Of a DNA stretch of 64,000 nucleotides, positions 33,821-44,216 are shown piece after piece; within the stretch, counting starts at the first letter, position 1, and each line of letters starts with the position of its first letter. Source of the stretch: Stratiolaelaps scimitus. Its lineage: Eukaryota > Arthropoda > Arachnida > Mesostigmata > Laelapidae. The stretch covers positions 930,001 to 994,000 of the forward strand of contig JABWDB010000007.1 in NCBI GenBank assembly GCA_019614645.1. Direction: 5' to 3'. A model generated the notes under the pieces. That model saw only the letters and a list, made by a program, of their open reading frames with translations. It was not told where the DNA came from and made no database searches. The position numbers were made by a program, and so were the translations under genes.

Positions 33821-33900
33821 AGGGAGCCGTCTCATAAAGCATGTTGCCGAAAGTAGTTGTGCCGTGAACGTGAAATGTTGGCTGTGAGACAGCCCGGGCA
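33821..33900 (+). repeat. F3 dispersed repeat, copy B
   Basis: It shares GAGCCGTCTCATAAAGC, TTGCCGAAAGTAGTTGT and TTGGCTGTGAGACAGCCCGG with copy A at 12221-12300. An inverted relative lies 300 bp away at 34205-34268. Confidence 0.75.
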
Positions 33901-34204
33901 ATATATTTCACATAGGGAAACAGCAAGGCCGTGTAAAATGTCTAACCTTCCACAGTCAGAGGGTTACAGTAAACTTATGGGGTGATCAAAGATCGTTCGT
34001 CAGCTAGCTTTCAGCACGCGAAATGCAGTCTTGATGTGTACATCCTCCATCTGTTTGATATCGCTGTCTAGCCGATTGTAGCTCATAGAGCACAGAGTTT
34101 CTCATGAACTAGAAAGAATCTAAAAAAAACTGCTGGGAGAGATGCTGAAAGTACGCGCAAACCTTCAAACGCAGTTGTCGAAGACCAACCGGATGACTAA
34201 TAAA

Positions 34205-34268
34205 GTAATTTTTCCGGGCTGACCTTTTGCACCCAACACTTAACGTCCACGGTACTGCTTTCATAAGA
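34205..34268 (-). repeat. F3 dispersed repeat, copy D, inverted
   Basis: The minus strand reads TTATGAAAGCAGTACCGTGG, then ACGTTAAGTGTTGGGTGC and TCAGCCCGG. Compared with copy A it lacks about 10 bp near the start and carries a changed spacer before TCAGCCCGG. Confidence 0.65.
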
Positions 34269-34321
34269 ACTTTCATTTCAAGGCATTGCTGTATAAGGCA
34301 GAACCCTTTAAATGAAAATGT

Positions 34322-34395
34322 GCAACGGTGGGGATCGAACCCGCACACCTACGTGTCTCCTCCGATTGCAAAGCCACATGACTACTGTTTAGCCA
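34322..34395 (-). mobile_element. tRNA-derived SINE head
   Basis: The minus strand reads GGCTAAACAGTAGTCATGTGG, TTTGCAATCGGAGG and GTGCGGGTTCGATCCCCACC. It has a good B-box and T-loop and a weaker A-box. The anticodon stem does not form well, so it is a SINE or tRNA relic rather than a working tRNA gene. Confidence 0.55.
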
Positions 34396-34842
34396 AATCT
34401 GTACAACGATCGAGGCTTGAATTTCCATTGAGGCAATGGTGTGCCCCATGGCAGTCTCGCTCGGAAGTTTCCACTTTGCCGCGAAGAGCACTCCAGCATC
34501 CGGTGACTACACTGGGTGGTTGTATACGATATCGTCGATACGTGGAGCTTCTATGCAGAGTTAGACGTCGTTTCTCAGGCAACACTTGTCCCAGGTCTCG
34601 ATATATTCAAAATCATTATATTTTGCGCTCTGGAGAGATGTTGTCGGAAACGAGTACTGAGGCAGAGTCAAGTTCCTTTGGTATTAATGGTGAGAGCACT
34701 CACTGGGCTACAGGCCACAGAGGCGGAAGGGATACGAACAACCAGCCATTAACTGGTATTCTTGAGCGTCCAATATTAATGCAGGAAAACAAGCAGGAAG
34801 AAACGGCATTTTTACTATTTTTTTTTTTGATTCAATCACCGA

Positions 34843-35640
34843 GGTTCGATAGAGATTCATTGAATTTCGTGATTCTCCTCAACGAATTCGGGGAAATGGT
34901 GCATGACGATTGAAAAGAACATTAAGAATCTGCAGAAGAACGAGATAGTATGTGACTTACGCGATGGTGAAGCAGAAGAGGCACTGAAATATATCATCGC
35001 CAGATTCGGGTGTATCGCTGCGATTATTAGCAGGGTATTTAAGAAAATATTTTACATGCAAAAGATAGTTAGAGAAACAGATCATGCGGCAGTAAGAAAA
35101 TTAATAAATCAATTGAATAGTTATATTACTGCATTCGTTTTCGCGTTAGAGTTTAGAATTAGTAAACTTTAATGAGAAATATTGTTGTTGTGCAATATGT
35201 CATGTGCTACTCGATGCAGTGCAGGTCAAATTTCGATAAAATCGCTAGAAACGCTATCGAGAATAATGCCGACCCAACCAAACAACTTAGCCTAGATATC
35301 ACCATGGATCAAAATCTCCGACCGTTGAAGATCCCAAGATGGCTAGCTTATCAACCAAGCAACATTGCAAGATTTGAATTGCATGCTTTTTCAAACGGAA
35401 GTGATAGGGAGCCTTTGGAGCGGTTGTTTATTTAAAAATTATCAGCTTTCCTTATGGTTGAAAGGCCCGAAGTTTTTAGCCAGCGAAAAAGAAGATTAGG
35501 CTAAGTTCAATGCAGACACAAAAGAACAACAAAAGTTGCCATAGGCAAGGATACTGCTAGCAATAGATGCAAACCCGAGTAGATTCTCCAGGCTCTCCAA
35601 ATTCGTGACAGTTTGTGCTTATGTCCGAAGAGCAGTTGAC
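34843..35640 (+). pseudogene. BEL/Pao LTR retrotransposon remnant, gag joined to late pol
   Basis: A gag DUF1759-like part reads FDRDSLNFVILLNEFGEMVH (34845-34904), shifts frame, then continues to 35170 with EEALKYIIARFG and LINQLNSYI. Directly after it, 35304-35434 reads LRPLKIPRWLAYQPSN, ELHAFSNGSD, the RNase H-like region of Pao pol, where ELHgFsDAS is usual. At 35452 comes LWLKGPKFLASEKED and a TAG in place of the usual Trp, then KFVTVCAYVRRAV (35598 onward), matching the late pol W.GP.fL and lrvtAyv.R segments. Protease and reverse transcriptase are missing between gag and pol, so an internal deletion of several kb is inferred. No LTR was found. The copy is dead. Confidence 0.65.
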
Positions 35641-36719
35641 TATTAAAAAAATAGACATATACCCTTTCTTAACAGATGAGTTAAGTGATGATCGTTTCTT
35701 CATGTTACAAATCGTACTAGCCTTCCAGTGAAGGTTGATCTTACTACACAGAAATTATACTTGCTTACATCAAGATGCTCTCTCCATGGACCGTCTCAGT
35801 GCCTTCCCTATGAGGACAGCCGATAATAAGCCCGGTTATTAAGTTACGAAATACAGATCAGTCGTGTTAATTAAACCAAGATGATTACGGTGTGAACGGA
35901 ATTCTCCACTTCTTATTTAGTTTAACTTACACACGACCCTTTGTCGATTCGGAAAGGTATCTTTTTGTCGCACACCGGCTAAGGTCGAATGCACAGGGGA
36001 GCACGTTTTGGTAAGCGCACGACCTTTTAAAGCGTGCCTTGGAGGTCAGCTGACATTAATAATACTGTTTGTTGAGCTGTTTCCTCCTGATGTCTACGCG
36101 TTACTGGGCGTCTAAGGATGCTCCTTAGCTTTCGCCACCTTAGGCGTGGGGTGGGCTTCCTTTCACGACAATATTAAACTGTGGATGTGACCTTTTGACG
36201 GTCGCCGGTATGGCGTCGCGGCTCGCTCGCCGGTGGTTGGAAAATTAAAACTGGAAAACTGTTATAGTTTATTCGCGTACACTCGCGTAGCTGAATGTGA
36301 TACAGTTTGCTATGATGAGGTCGTATAAAAAATACATACGCAAACGAGTAGAAAAAAACGCAAGTCACGAGTTTTGAGATATCAAAGCTCGGACAATGCT
36401 TTTGCCTTGGCTGTCCAATTGACATCTGTCCAATATATGTCGACTGCTGTATAGAATACCCGTGAATGGAAGTAATTCAATACGAGTTCACGGAGAGCGA
36501 CGAGACATAAATGGCACACAGCAGAATAATAATGAAAGCAGTAACGCAATACAAGGAGAAATAGGTCGAGCTGCAAAAAAGGAATACGGTGCGTAGTTAG
36601 ATTCAATTAAGGCTTGGTGGATGGCACAGTATGATTTCCTTATGTATTTCGATTAGGCAACCAGAAAATAGCTCTCTGATGGCCACAATCCGGCGGCTAC
36701 AACTTTGTAATGTATTGAA

Positions 36720-36751
<32 letters not shown>

Positions 36752-38219
36752 GTGTTTAACGCATGTAATATGATATAATGCGCAGCACTTGTACCGAAGT
36801 GACCCGCAGGCTTTGCCATGCGCGACACTCGTTCCTGCCGTCAGCTTTAGGGATTCCGATTCGTGTTAGATGACACCTAACACTAATCACAAGTTAGTGT
36901 TCGGAAGTAGAACTTTCAAGCTGGACGCATGAAGCCATCCTAAGGGAGGTTGAGGTCAGTTGTGATTAACGAACAGAAAGATTTCAAAGTGTTCACCCGT
37001 CCTACCATAACAACCCTCCAGTGCGCTCACTTCTCGTTCTGTCACTGTAAGTGATAACCTTCTATGTAGCTACCACATCGACACACGGCATAAACCCTCA
37101 ACTATTTCCACAAAGACAGCAAACAATGAAAAAACTAAGTTTGTGCCCATTGCATGAAGCGTCAAAAATCGAGCTAGTTTCCAGTGCAAACCTATAGGAA
37201 GCTATCGAAGGTTCACTGAGAGAGTCACTCCAAAGTGTCACACTTTTACATGTCATTTCACTTTTCAGTACTTTCGTTTGCGACTGGCCTCGCAGCTCCC
37301 GTCCAATCAGACACTTCTTGCTACTTATCCGCAGGACATTACTATAGGAAGTGAGCCCAGGACTATTCTCACCGCCCAACCAAACACAATCTGACCAAAC
37401 ATTCAATGTGGAAAAAAACATTTCTTGAACCTTATGTTGCAAGCGCTTCGCCGCACCGCTACCACAACGACCGAGTACATCGCTCCTCAATTCGTTCCAC
37501 AAAAACATGTTAGTCCCCAATGGTAAAAATTATGCAAAAAATGCGAGCAATTTTCAAAAATTAAATTTTGACCCAGTCGCTTGGAGCGTGAAAGCTTGGC
37601 TTTCAAATTGAAGCAACTTGCCAATAGAAAACAGTCGGAAAATACTAATCGTTTTCTAAGTAATCATCCAAAACGTCTCCCGTAGGTTCCCATTACAGGT
37701 AATGGGTAACGTCATAAAAAATATTGAGCGAATCATAGAAATTCAAAGTCACTGTACGCCCTAGGGTGAAATTCAAAATGAGATGGAATAAAGGCTTGAC
37801 ATAGAGACAGTTTAAGTATAATATAGATATAATGTGCATACCCATAAACATTACCTATTTATATATTTATTTTTCTACCTGTGATGTCATTGAAAGCTAA
37901 ATCTGGTCCACCCTGGAGGTCATACTGCTTATCGTATTCTCAAATAATTACTACGCAGCTTGGAGATCTGACCTCACGGAAAGACACTCCCGACACGCGA
38001 GTTGAACCAGCGAGCGTACATAAACGTCCTGAATATTTTGACGCAATCTATTATATCAAAGTACTGTTAAAATATCCCTTTTCGACAGACAGTGGCGGAA
38101 ACCACTGAGACGTTAACTACCGGCGAACGTCATCTGAGGCTCACGCACCTAAAAACAACGTCATGGATCGAATGTAGTTCCAACGATAGTTAGCTTCCAC
38201 CGACGAAATATAGAAATTT
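35641..38219. other. No recognisable gene; (TG)n at 36722-36752
   Basis: A (TG)n microsatellite lies at 36722-36752. Small inverted repeats lie near 36872-36901 (AACACTAA and its inverse). The minus strand is open over 37520-37098 (140 codons), unrecognised and without a visible polyadenylation signal. Confidence 0.45.
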
Positions 38220-38363
38220 AAGGTAAAGGCTAAATTGGTTTATTAAAGGAGCTGCAATTTCACAATGCTTAAGCTCTCTTACACGTCATCACGCAGCGGA
38301 GCTCGAACCTGCGGCCTCAGAAAAGGACAATCTGAGGTGTTCTCCCAACCCGCTATTGAACCA
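38220..38363 (-). mobile_element. F4 tRNA-derived SINE, near full length
   Basis: The minus strand reads GGTTCAATAGCGGGTTGGG (A-box region), a CTCAGATTGT...CTGAGG anticodon-arm remnant, GCAGGTTCGAGCTCCGC (B-box), GAGAGCTTAAGCATTGTG, AATAAACCAATTTAGCC and TTTACCTT. The order and tail match the plus-strand copy at 29130-29290. Confidence 0.8.
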
Positions 38364-41087
38364 TACAACATATAACGTACAAAAACGCAACCCAGAAGGA
38401 CGTGACCTTTCTAACAGCCTGTAGTTTGTTCATGCTTTTCGAATATGCGACTAATTTTCACTTGGAATACGTGCTGTACTTCGGCCAAATGTAATCAAAA
38501 CAAGCAACAATCGCGATCCTGTTAGTCGATAACCGTTGTGAATCCTGGTCAAGGACAGTTCCGAGTCGCGAGTCCTTTATAAATCATTAATTAACATTAT
38601 GATTTATAGGGGTGACATTTCGGTGATGAAAGGTACGCCTCATGCAAAGTTTGCTTCGTCGTTTGTGAAACCCAGCGCGTTATTTGTGTAGGAGGCGTCC
38701 CAAACTACTCAAGTAAGCAACGGTGTCCACTGATGGGTGTGTTAGGTTCGGATTGCTATTCTAGAACTGCCTCCCCTGCTGTGAGTTGATATGCGCTTAG
38801 TCTAGATTTACTTGGGACGACATCACAAACGGAGAAGAGGCTCAGCTTTTCTCACACTAGGCCAAGTCCTTACGCCTTGCCTAAGTATCCAAGTATGTTA
38901 GAGGAAAAACAACAGCTTGACGGAATCTCTTATTCAAGCACGACCGAATATCACTTGCAGACTTCAAGCTGAACGATGCACACACTTTACTGCTAGTTCG
39001 TATTCGAAATGTATTATATATGCGTTCCTCGGCTCCAGCCATCACCTCGCGTGTGAAGAAGATTTCACATGCGAGTTTTACAATATCCCCTACGTAATAT
39101 TTTCCCGATCAATATTTATTTAATAGCGCCTACGCCGATACGCCCTGTAAGCTGACACTCTGGAAAGGTTTTATCAAACAGTAGGCACGCCAAAGCTTTC
39201 GGCTTGTACCGTGACATGCGTGCACCGTTTTCTCTTGCCAATTCTGGAAATACGGATTCAACGACAGCGCCAATATAGACACCGAGAGACGAACGTGGCT
39301 GCGACGTCTTCGTCTGCCCATCGAACCTCTAGACCTCTGCTCTGCACCTGGGATGGGGGATCTGTACCAACCTTTCGACAATGGCCTGGCTAGATAGGTG
39401 AACGAGGTTGTCTGCTATTCAGGAGACGGCGGTTGCCTCTAATCTCTAGGGATCGGCCACTTCTGAATTCGTTTCCAGGGCTTCCAATTCAATTAGGACT
39501 AACCCTGTAATAGTACTTGGGGGGGGGAACAAAAGGCACGCGGACATTTCGAACGTGCTGACTATCATAGTTACCAATATATGAGCTTTCGCTCACAAAG
39601 TCGGCCATAGTGGAACGCACTACCCGATCCTCGAGACAAAGTGAACTGGAAGTGGCCTATCCAAGTACTTCAAGAGTGAAATAAAATCAATAGTATATTT
39701 TATCTAGCTGTTCCGTGTGATGCTTGTAAACTGGGTTTTGAGAAAAAAATTAAAAGCTAAATGCTAGAATATTAAAAGTCAATTTAAGGAGCATTACTCT
39801 AAAATGAGGCATACGTTTTTTTTTAAATCACATGAATGCTTTTAGATAGAGGTATCGATTTGATTTCTAACTGAACAAAAGGGAGAACAATTGTGACCGG
39901 ATGTTGTGTGCGAACATCATTTTGCTGTACTAGCAAGTAGGACAGTCTCATAGTGTAAACACGAGATTCGCTTCTCCAAAAGGACTGACAAATACAGTCA
40001 GCACTTGCTTCTGTTCAAATACTGACTGTGACGACGAACGCCGATGTACCGTACCGCATTTATATCATGCGAATCCGTTTAAGTGTCGTGTAATTAACGG
40101 CATATCTATACTTATGTCTATAATAGGATAGCAAACATTTCAGTAGAACCTTTCTTTTCAGACAAACATTGCTACCGCATATATTTCGCTATGGAAATTT
40201 GGCCTAGTATACAAATGACACACAAACTCTCTCACGTTGTTATCTCCCAGCCAGCGACGACACCGAAACTGCTGCCGCAAACTGACTCCCTCCTACCACT
40301 GTCGGCTTTTTATACCCGTCGTGGCTCTCGGCTTATACTTTTATTAGAGAATTAACTTTGTTGTTCAACGGAAATAGTGTGAGCACAGCAGTGAATGTCC
40401 CATAGTCTCCTCTAACGGTCTCAACAAACCCCTCAATGACCTCGACTAACGCTCGTAGTTCTCTGAGATTGGGGTGGCAAGCATTCCTAATGCTCTTCTC
40501 CTAGAAAAGTTGGCACACACGAGTTCGAAATTAAAACGAATCCCTCTGGCTCATTCCTGCTCACTTGTTCGCTCCGCTTCTAGGTGCTCCTTTGACGTAG
40601 CCCTGTGGAGCCACGATGCCAGAGTATATCAACAAAGTTCCTTTTGAAGCGGTGACGTTTCGAGGGACTACGGCTTCGCCCTTCCCTCGACCTCCTCTTC
40701 CCGTCATACACCGTTGACGAATGTGAGAGATTTCAACTCCCGCAGGGATGTTTTCAATTGCTATTAATATCGCTACTATGAGAGCAGCGAGACAATAACG
40801 CTGTGTTCGTTGGAACCAATCGTATCGTCGTCCACTTTTATTATCATGCCTCATTTGCATTGCCCTTAGAATGACATTCAAGGACGTCGAGCTGGCCAAA
40901 TCCATCGATACACATCAGCCGGGTCAGAACAACGCAAGCGAGGGCCGTCGGGGCCGCCAAGGCGGCGACCATGTCTCGGGGGCCGTCAACAGAGTTGAGC
41001 GAGCAACAAGCCAATCCGTGGGGCGAGGCAGTGATGTACCGCTAACCCCCACGTCATTCCCTTTCTATCACTCTGTGCCGGATAACT
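38364..41087. other. No recognisable gene; GC-richer from 40600
   Basis: Non-coding as far as I can see. A G tract lies near 39520. The stretch 40560-41090 is GC-richer, with open frames on both strands (114 and 82 codons), unrecognised. Confidence 0.45.
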
Positions 41088-41100
41088 GGGGGGGGGGGGG
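41088..41100. repeat. Poly(G) tract, 13 bp
   Basis: Thirteen consecutive G. Confidence 0.9.
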
Positions 41101-42070
41101 TCGGTCGGGCCGCCTCTAGGCTGACGGGTTGGCTATGTCAACCGTTCCAGGCTGCGCAGCCGGGCCCCGAGTGTTCAATACGGAAACGGCCTAAAAATAG
41201 CAACAACGAGATCCCAGTTTCGTCAATATCGACGGAGTCGGATGCAGCTGCGGCTGCCCGAGCCGTCGCTGCTTGTTGGCGACACAGGGCCGCCTCGATA
41301 ATCACCGGATCATCACCGGCAAAGATATTCAATTATGCACCAGTCCAACCCTCACCACGCCCCTAGCGTCTATGCCGGGAGTAATAGGGAAAATTGGCCT
41401 GAGCCGAACTTGTATATATTAAACACACGCACACAAATAGAGAGCGAGAGAGGCAGAGAGAGAAAGAAGGCGGCTGTCAGAGCAGTGCCACAATCAAGGC
41501 AGACGGATTGGTAATGAAATTCAACGGTGAAGATTGCCTCGCTACAACTACAGGGTGGTTGGAGGGCATGAACAGCAATTGTTCTAATGGTCGCGATTAC
41601 GGCGTGTGGCTCAAAAAAGAGAAAAATGATTAGGTTGCGATAAAGCAGTTTACATTGACCATCATGATGACTGCAGTGGCAACGCTTGACTTGATTTTTG
41701 TAAATCTATAATATCTATTGCAGGCAATACATGAGGGTGCGATCATTAAGGGTATCTGCTCACAGTATTTTCTCACGGTTTTCCCTCTACTATGACAAGT
41801 TTACGGTTTGTGAGATATACGCATGTATTGTTGACCTCTGTGTAAGTTCAATTTCGTTGTAGTTCATAAAGTTTATATTGTCCTGAGGGGCCTTTATAGC
41901 GCTCGCATAGTAAGATAGAGGCGAGATCTATCTCATATATCTCTGTTGTGTTGTGTTCGGGAAATACTTTACTATATTTGTGTTTAAGGAACCCGTCATC
42001 ATAGAGCGATATCTCTTATCTTAACAATTATATATGTGTACTATGTATTACATTCACGTTATTATTTGTA
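41101..42070. other. No recognisable gene; (GA)n at about 41437-41470
   Basis: A purine-rich imperfect (GA)n tract follows a TATATATT stretch. Nothing else is recognisable. Confidence 0.5.
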
Positions 42071-42118
42071 GATCAGTTAATAATATATATATATATATAT
42101 ATATATTATTAACTGATC
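42071..42118. repeat. 48-bp perfect palindrome with (TA)n core
   Basis: Arms GATCAGTTAATAAT and ATTATTAACTGATC flank a pure AT core; every base pairs about a centre at 42094/42095. Such a sequence can extrude as a cruciform. Confidence 0.95.
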
Positions 42119-42324
42119 CTCCATACATGCCACTCTTCCTCCTCCTTCTCAGCCTTCACTCCGAGATTTAGAACACGCCCTCATGGTTCTCACAAGGTGT
42201 CCCTCCCTCCTCACCCATAAGCGCTGATCTGCGGTAATGTTGCATTACCGAAACCCCCTGAGATAAATGTTACACGCTGCATAAAATGTCTTTCACTCAA
42301 CGCTCGCTCACTATGCAGTCCAGG

Positions 42325-42605
42325 CGAAATAGATGAACTATTTGCATATGTGTCCCTTCAAACGGTTGATATGCTGCTCATTTCAGAGACGTGGCTGACT
42401 CCTGACATAACTGTCTTTCAATGGCGAGTTCAGAGTGTTTCGCCGAGACAGAGGTTCCAGAGGAGGTGGCACTCTGGCTCTGGTTGACGTTAACCTGAAA
42501 TGCTGTGGTGTTGATCTGGATAGCGCCATGGAAGCGATTGCTGTGCATATTCATTTCGAGGACATTTCGGTCCGCTTCGCGTCACGCCCAGAGGGGACAC
42601 GTAGG
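42325..42605 (+). pseudogene. LINE endonuclease (APE-type) fragment, frameshifted
   Basis: The frame at 42325 reads EIDELFAYVSLQTVDMLLIS then ETWLTPD, the endonuclease segment around the catalytic Glu (ETWL) of Jockey/R1/CR1-type LINE ORF2. A frameshift near 42425 leads to FRVFRRDRGSRGGGTLALV and EAIAVHIHFEDISVRFAS, matching the next conserved block (R.DR..rGGGvallv ... E.i.v.i.....i.v). The reverse transcriptase is missing. It is a dead fragment, followed at 42650 by an F3 copy. Confidence 0.7.
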
Positions 42606-42649
42606 TGAATACGCGGGCACGATCACCACCATTGCACATTTGCGTTTAG

Positions 42650-42725
42650 GGGGGTCCGTCGTATTCAGGTATACCGAAAGCAGTACAGTGGACGGTAATT
42701 GTTGGCTGTGAGTCAGGCCGGAAAA
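42650..42725 (+). repeat. F3 dispersed repeat, copy C
   Basis: It shares GGGTCCGTCGTATTC, ACCGAAAGCAGTAC and TTGGCTGTGAGTCAGGCCGG with the other three copies, and starts 45 bp after the LINE endonuclease fragment. Confidence 0.7.
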
Positions 42726-43959
42726 TTCAATGTTCTTATAGGGGAGAGACTTCCAACACGCATCAAAAAGGAAGTTTTGTCGAAATCTGAGTGGGGCCAT
42801 ATTTACTTTTATTGGCAGTATCTCCGCAATATGATTTGTTAAGTAGTCGTGGCAACTAATGTGGCCTGCGGCACAGCTGTCACTGTGGAGAAAGGAAGGC
42901 ACCCTATACCTCCTGTATGCATCATAAATACTGCATGTTATATACACGGGGCTTTCTATAGACACCCTATTGACCACAGTAGTTGTCTACAGACGGGAAG
43001 TGGACAGAAGTCTTGAGAGGAAGCCTGGTCCGGAGCGACTGAGAGAGAAAGGAATCAGCTGTGAGTCGCTAACCACGTCATGTCCGTATGGTGAGGAGGA
43101 TGTATGGTGCTCGTGGCTGGGCTTGTGCACACCACACCGCCCTTACTGAACGAATTCGCTTCGCGATACCGGGAAAAGTGGTGCTGTTGAACATCGTTAA
43201 CAGTTCCAGAAAGCGGCGCGGTCACGGTGCTGACATGCCAACGCCGCTTTAAATGATTTCTTTATGTTCGTCTCAAATTTCCGTAGGCATTAAGGTCTGG
43301 TTTTTCCACCTCCCGTGAGCCTCCCACAAACCACATGTTGCGCATTGATTCATCTCTAGAAATGACGAGCAATTACAAAACCGTCAATGTAGAATTACAT
43401 TTTTCTCAGACATGCTTGTCGTGAAGGTAAAGAAGTTGCAAACTGCAATTAAAGTTTTTTCCAATTCAATGTGAGCTTTATTTACGGGATAGCAGACTGC
43501 AATTATGCCAAAATGTACTCTTTATAATCTTGCAATTTTTCTGGCACCGCTTTCCGAGGCTATCATATGAGCATTGTTTCGAATTTCTGGCCAACCATTC
43601 CCAGGTATCAAAACTTCCGAAGCAGTTACGAGAGTAATCAATCAATTGTAAACAACGGCAGCGCATTTCTTGATAATCAGGTCGAGCTTGTATAGGATTC
43701 AACCGCATTGGCCTCCTTGATTCAATCATTCATGGTGAGTACCTATGTGCCGCTTGGCGGGGCTTGGCAGGACCCAACAGGAAAGCACGAAGTAGTCGTA
43801 GGAGACAACGCCACCGGGCAATAGAATACTGGCCGGAGCAGTTACGCACCTTCCGTAGAGATCAGAAATAATGTCAAGCGTAAAGCCGACTCTAGGGAAG
43901 AGATCGATTCTCAGCAGAGGATGGTGCTTTTAGCAGGTAGAGGCGTTCTGTCATCCACG
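42726..43959. other. No recognisable gene
   Basis: Mixed to AT-rich. Short open frames only. Confidence 0.5.
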
Positions 43960-44042
43960 TCAACTCCCCTGCACTTTTATGGAGATTAGAATGGCTCTGG
44001 TGGTGTCGGTGCGTTTGAAGAAAATTTCCTCCTCTCATAAAA
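43960..44042 (+). mobile_element. F1 LINE 3'-end copy
   Basis: TCAACTCCCCTGCAC, TTATGGAGATTAGAATGGCT and TTTGAAGAAAATTTCCTC align with the insertion at 9436-9540. The poly(A) has shrunk to ATAAAA and no target duplication is visible, so this copy is older. It abuts a SINE-like stretch at 44043-44085. Confidence 0.75.
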
Positions 44043-44085
44043 GAGCCTGCGGCTTTCGGCTTTTTACAACCAGAGCAACATCCTT
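44043..44085 (-). mobile_element. Partial F4 SINE head beside the F1 copy
   Basis: GCCTGCGGCTTTCGGCTTTTTACAACC on the plus strand resembles the B-box-to-anticodon stretch of the SINE at 63112-63208. Only about 40 bp remain. Confidence 0.4.
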
Positions 44086-44162
44086 TACTCCGGACAATCA
44101 ACTTTCTTGTTTTAATCATTCGCATTGATACCGATGGTGCCAGTAAATATCTCTCTCTCCCT

Positions 44163-44216
44163 GTATATACATATATATATATATATATTATATATACATA
44201 TATATATATACAGAGT
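44163..44216. repeat. TA-rich near-palindrome
   Basis: CTGTATATACATATATAT at the left is mirrored by TATATATATACAG at the right, with pure TA between. Confidence 0.85.

Noticed and set aside
34322..34395. Functional tRNA gene
   Set aside because: The T-loop and B-box are good, but the acceptor and anticodon stems do not pair; the sequence is better explained as a SINE head.
34227..34913. Plus-strand open frame of 228 codons
   Set aside because: It runs through an F3 copy, a SINE head and the start of the BEL/Pao remnant in the wrong frames, so it is a chance frame over repeats.
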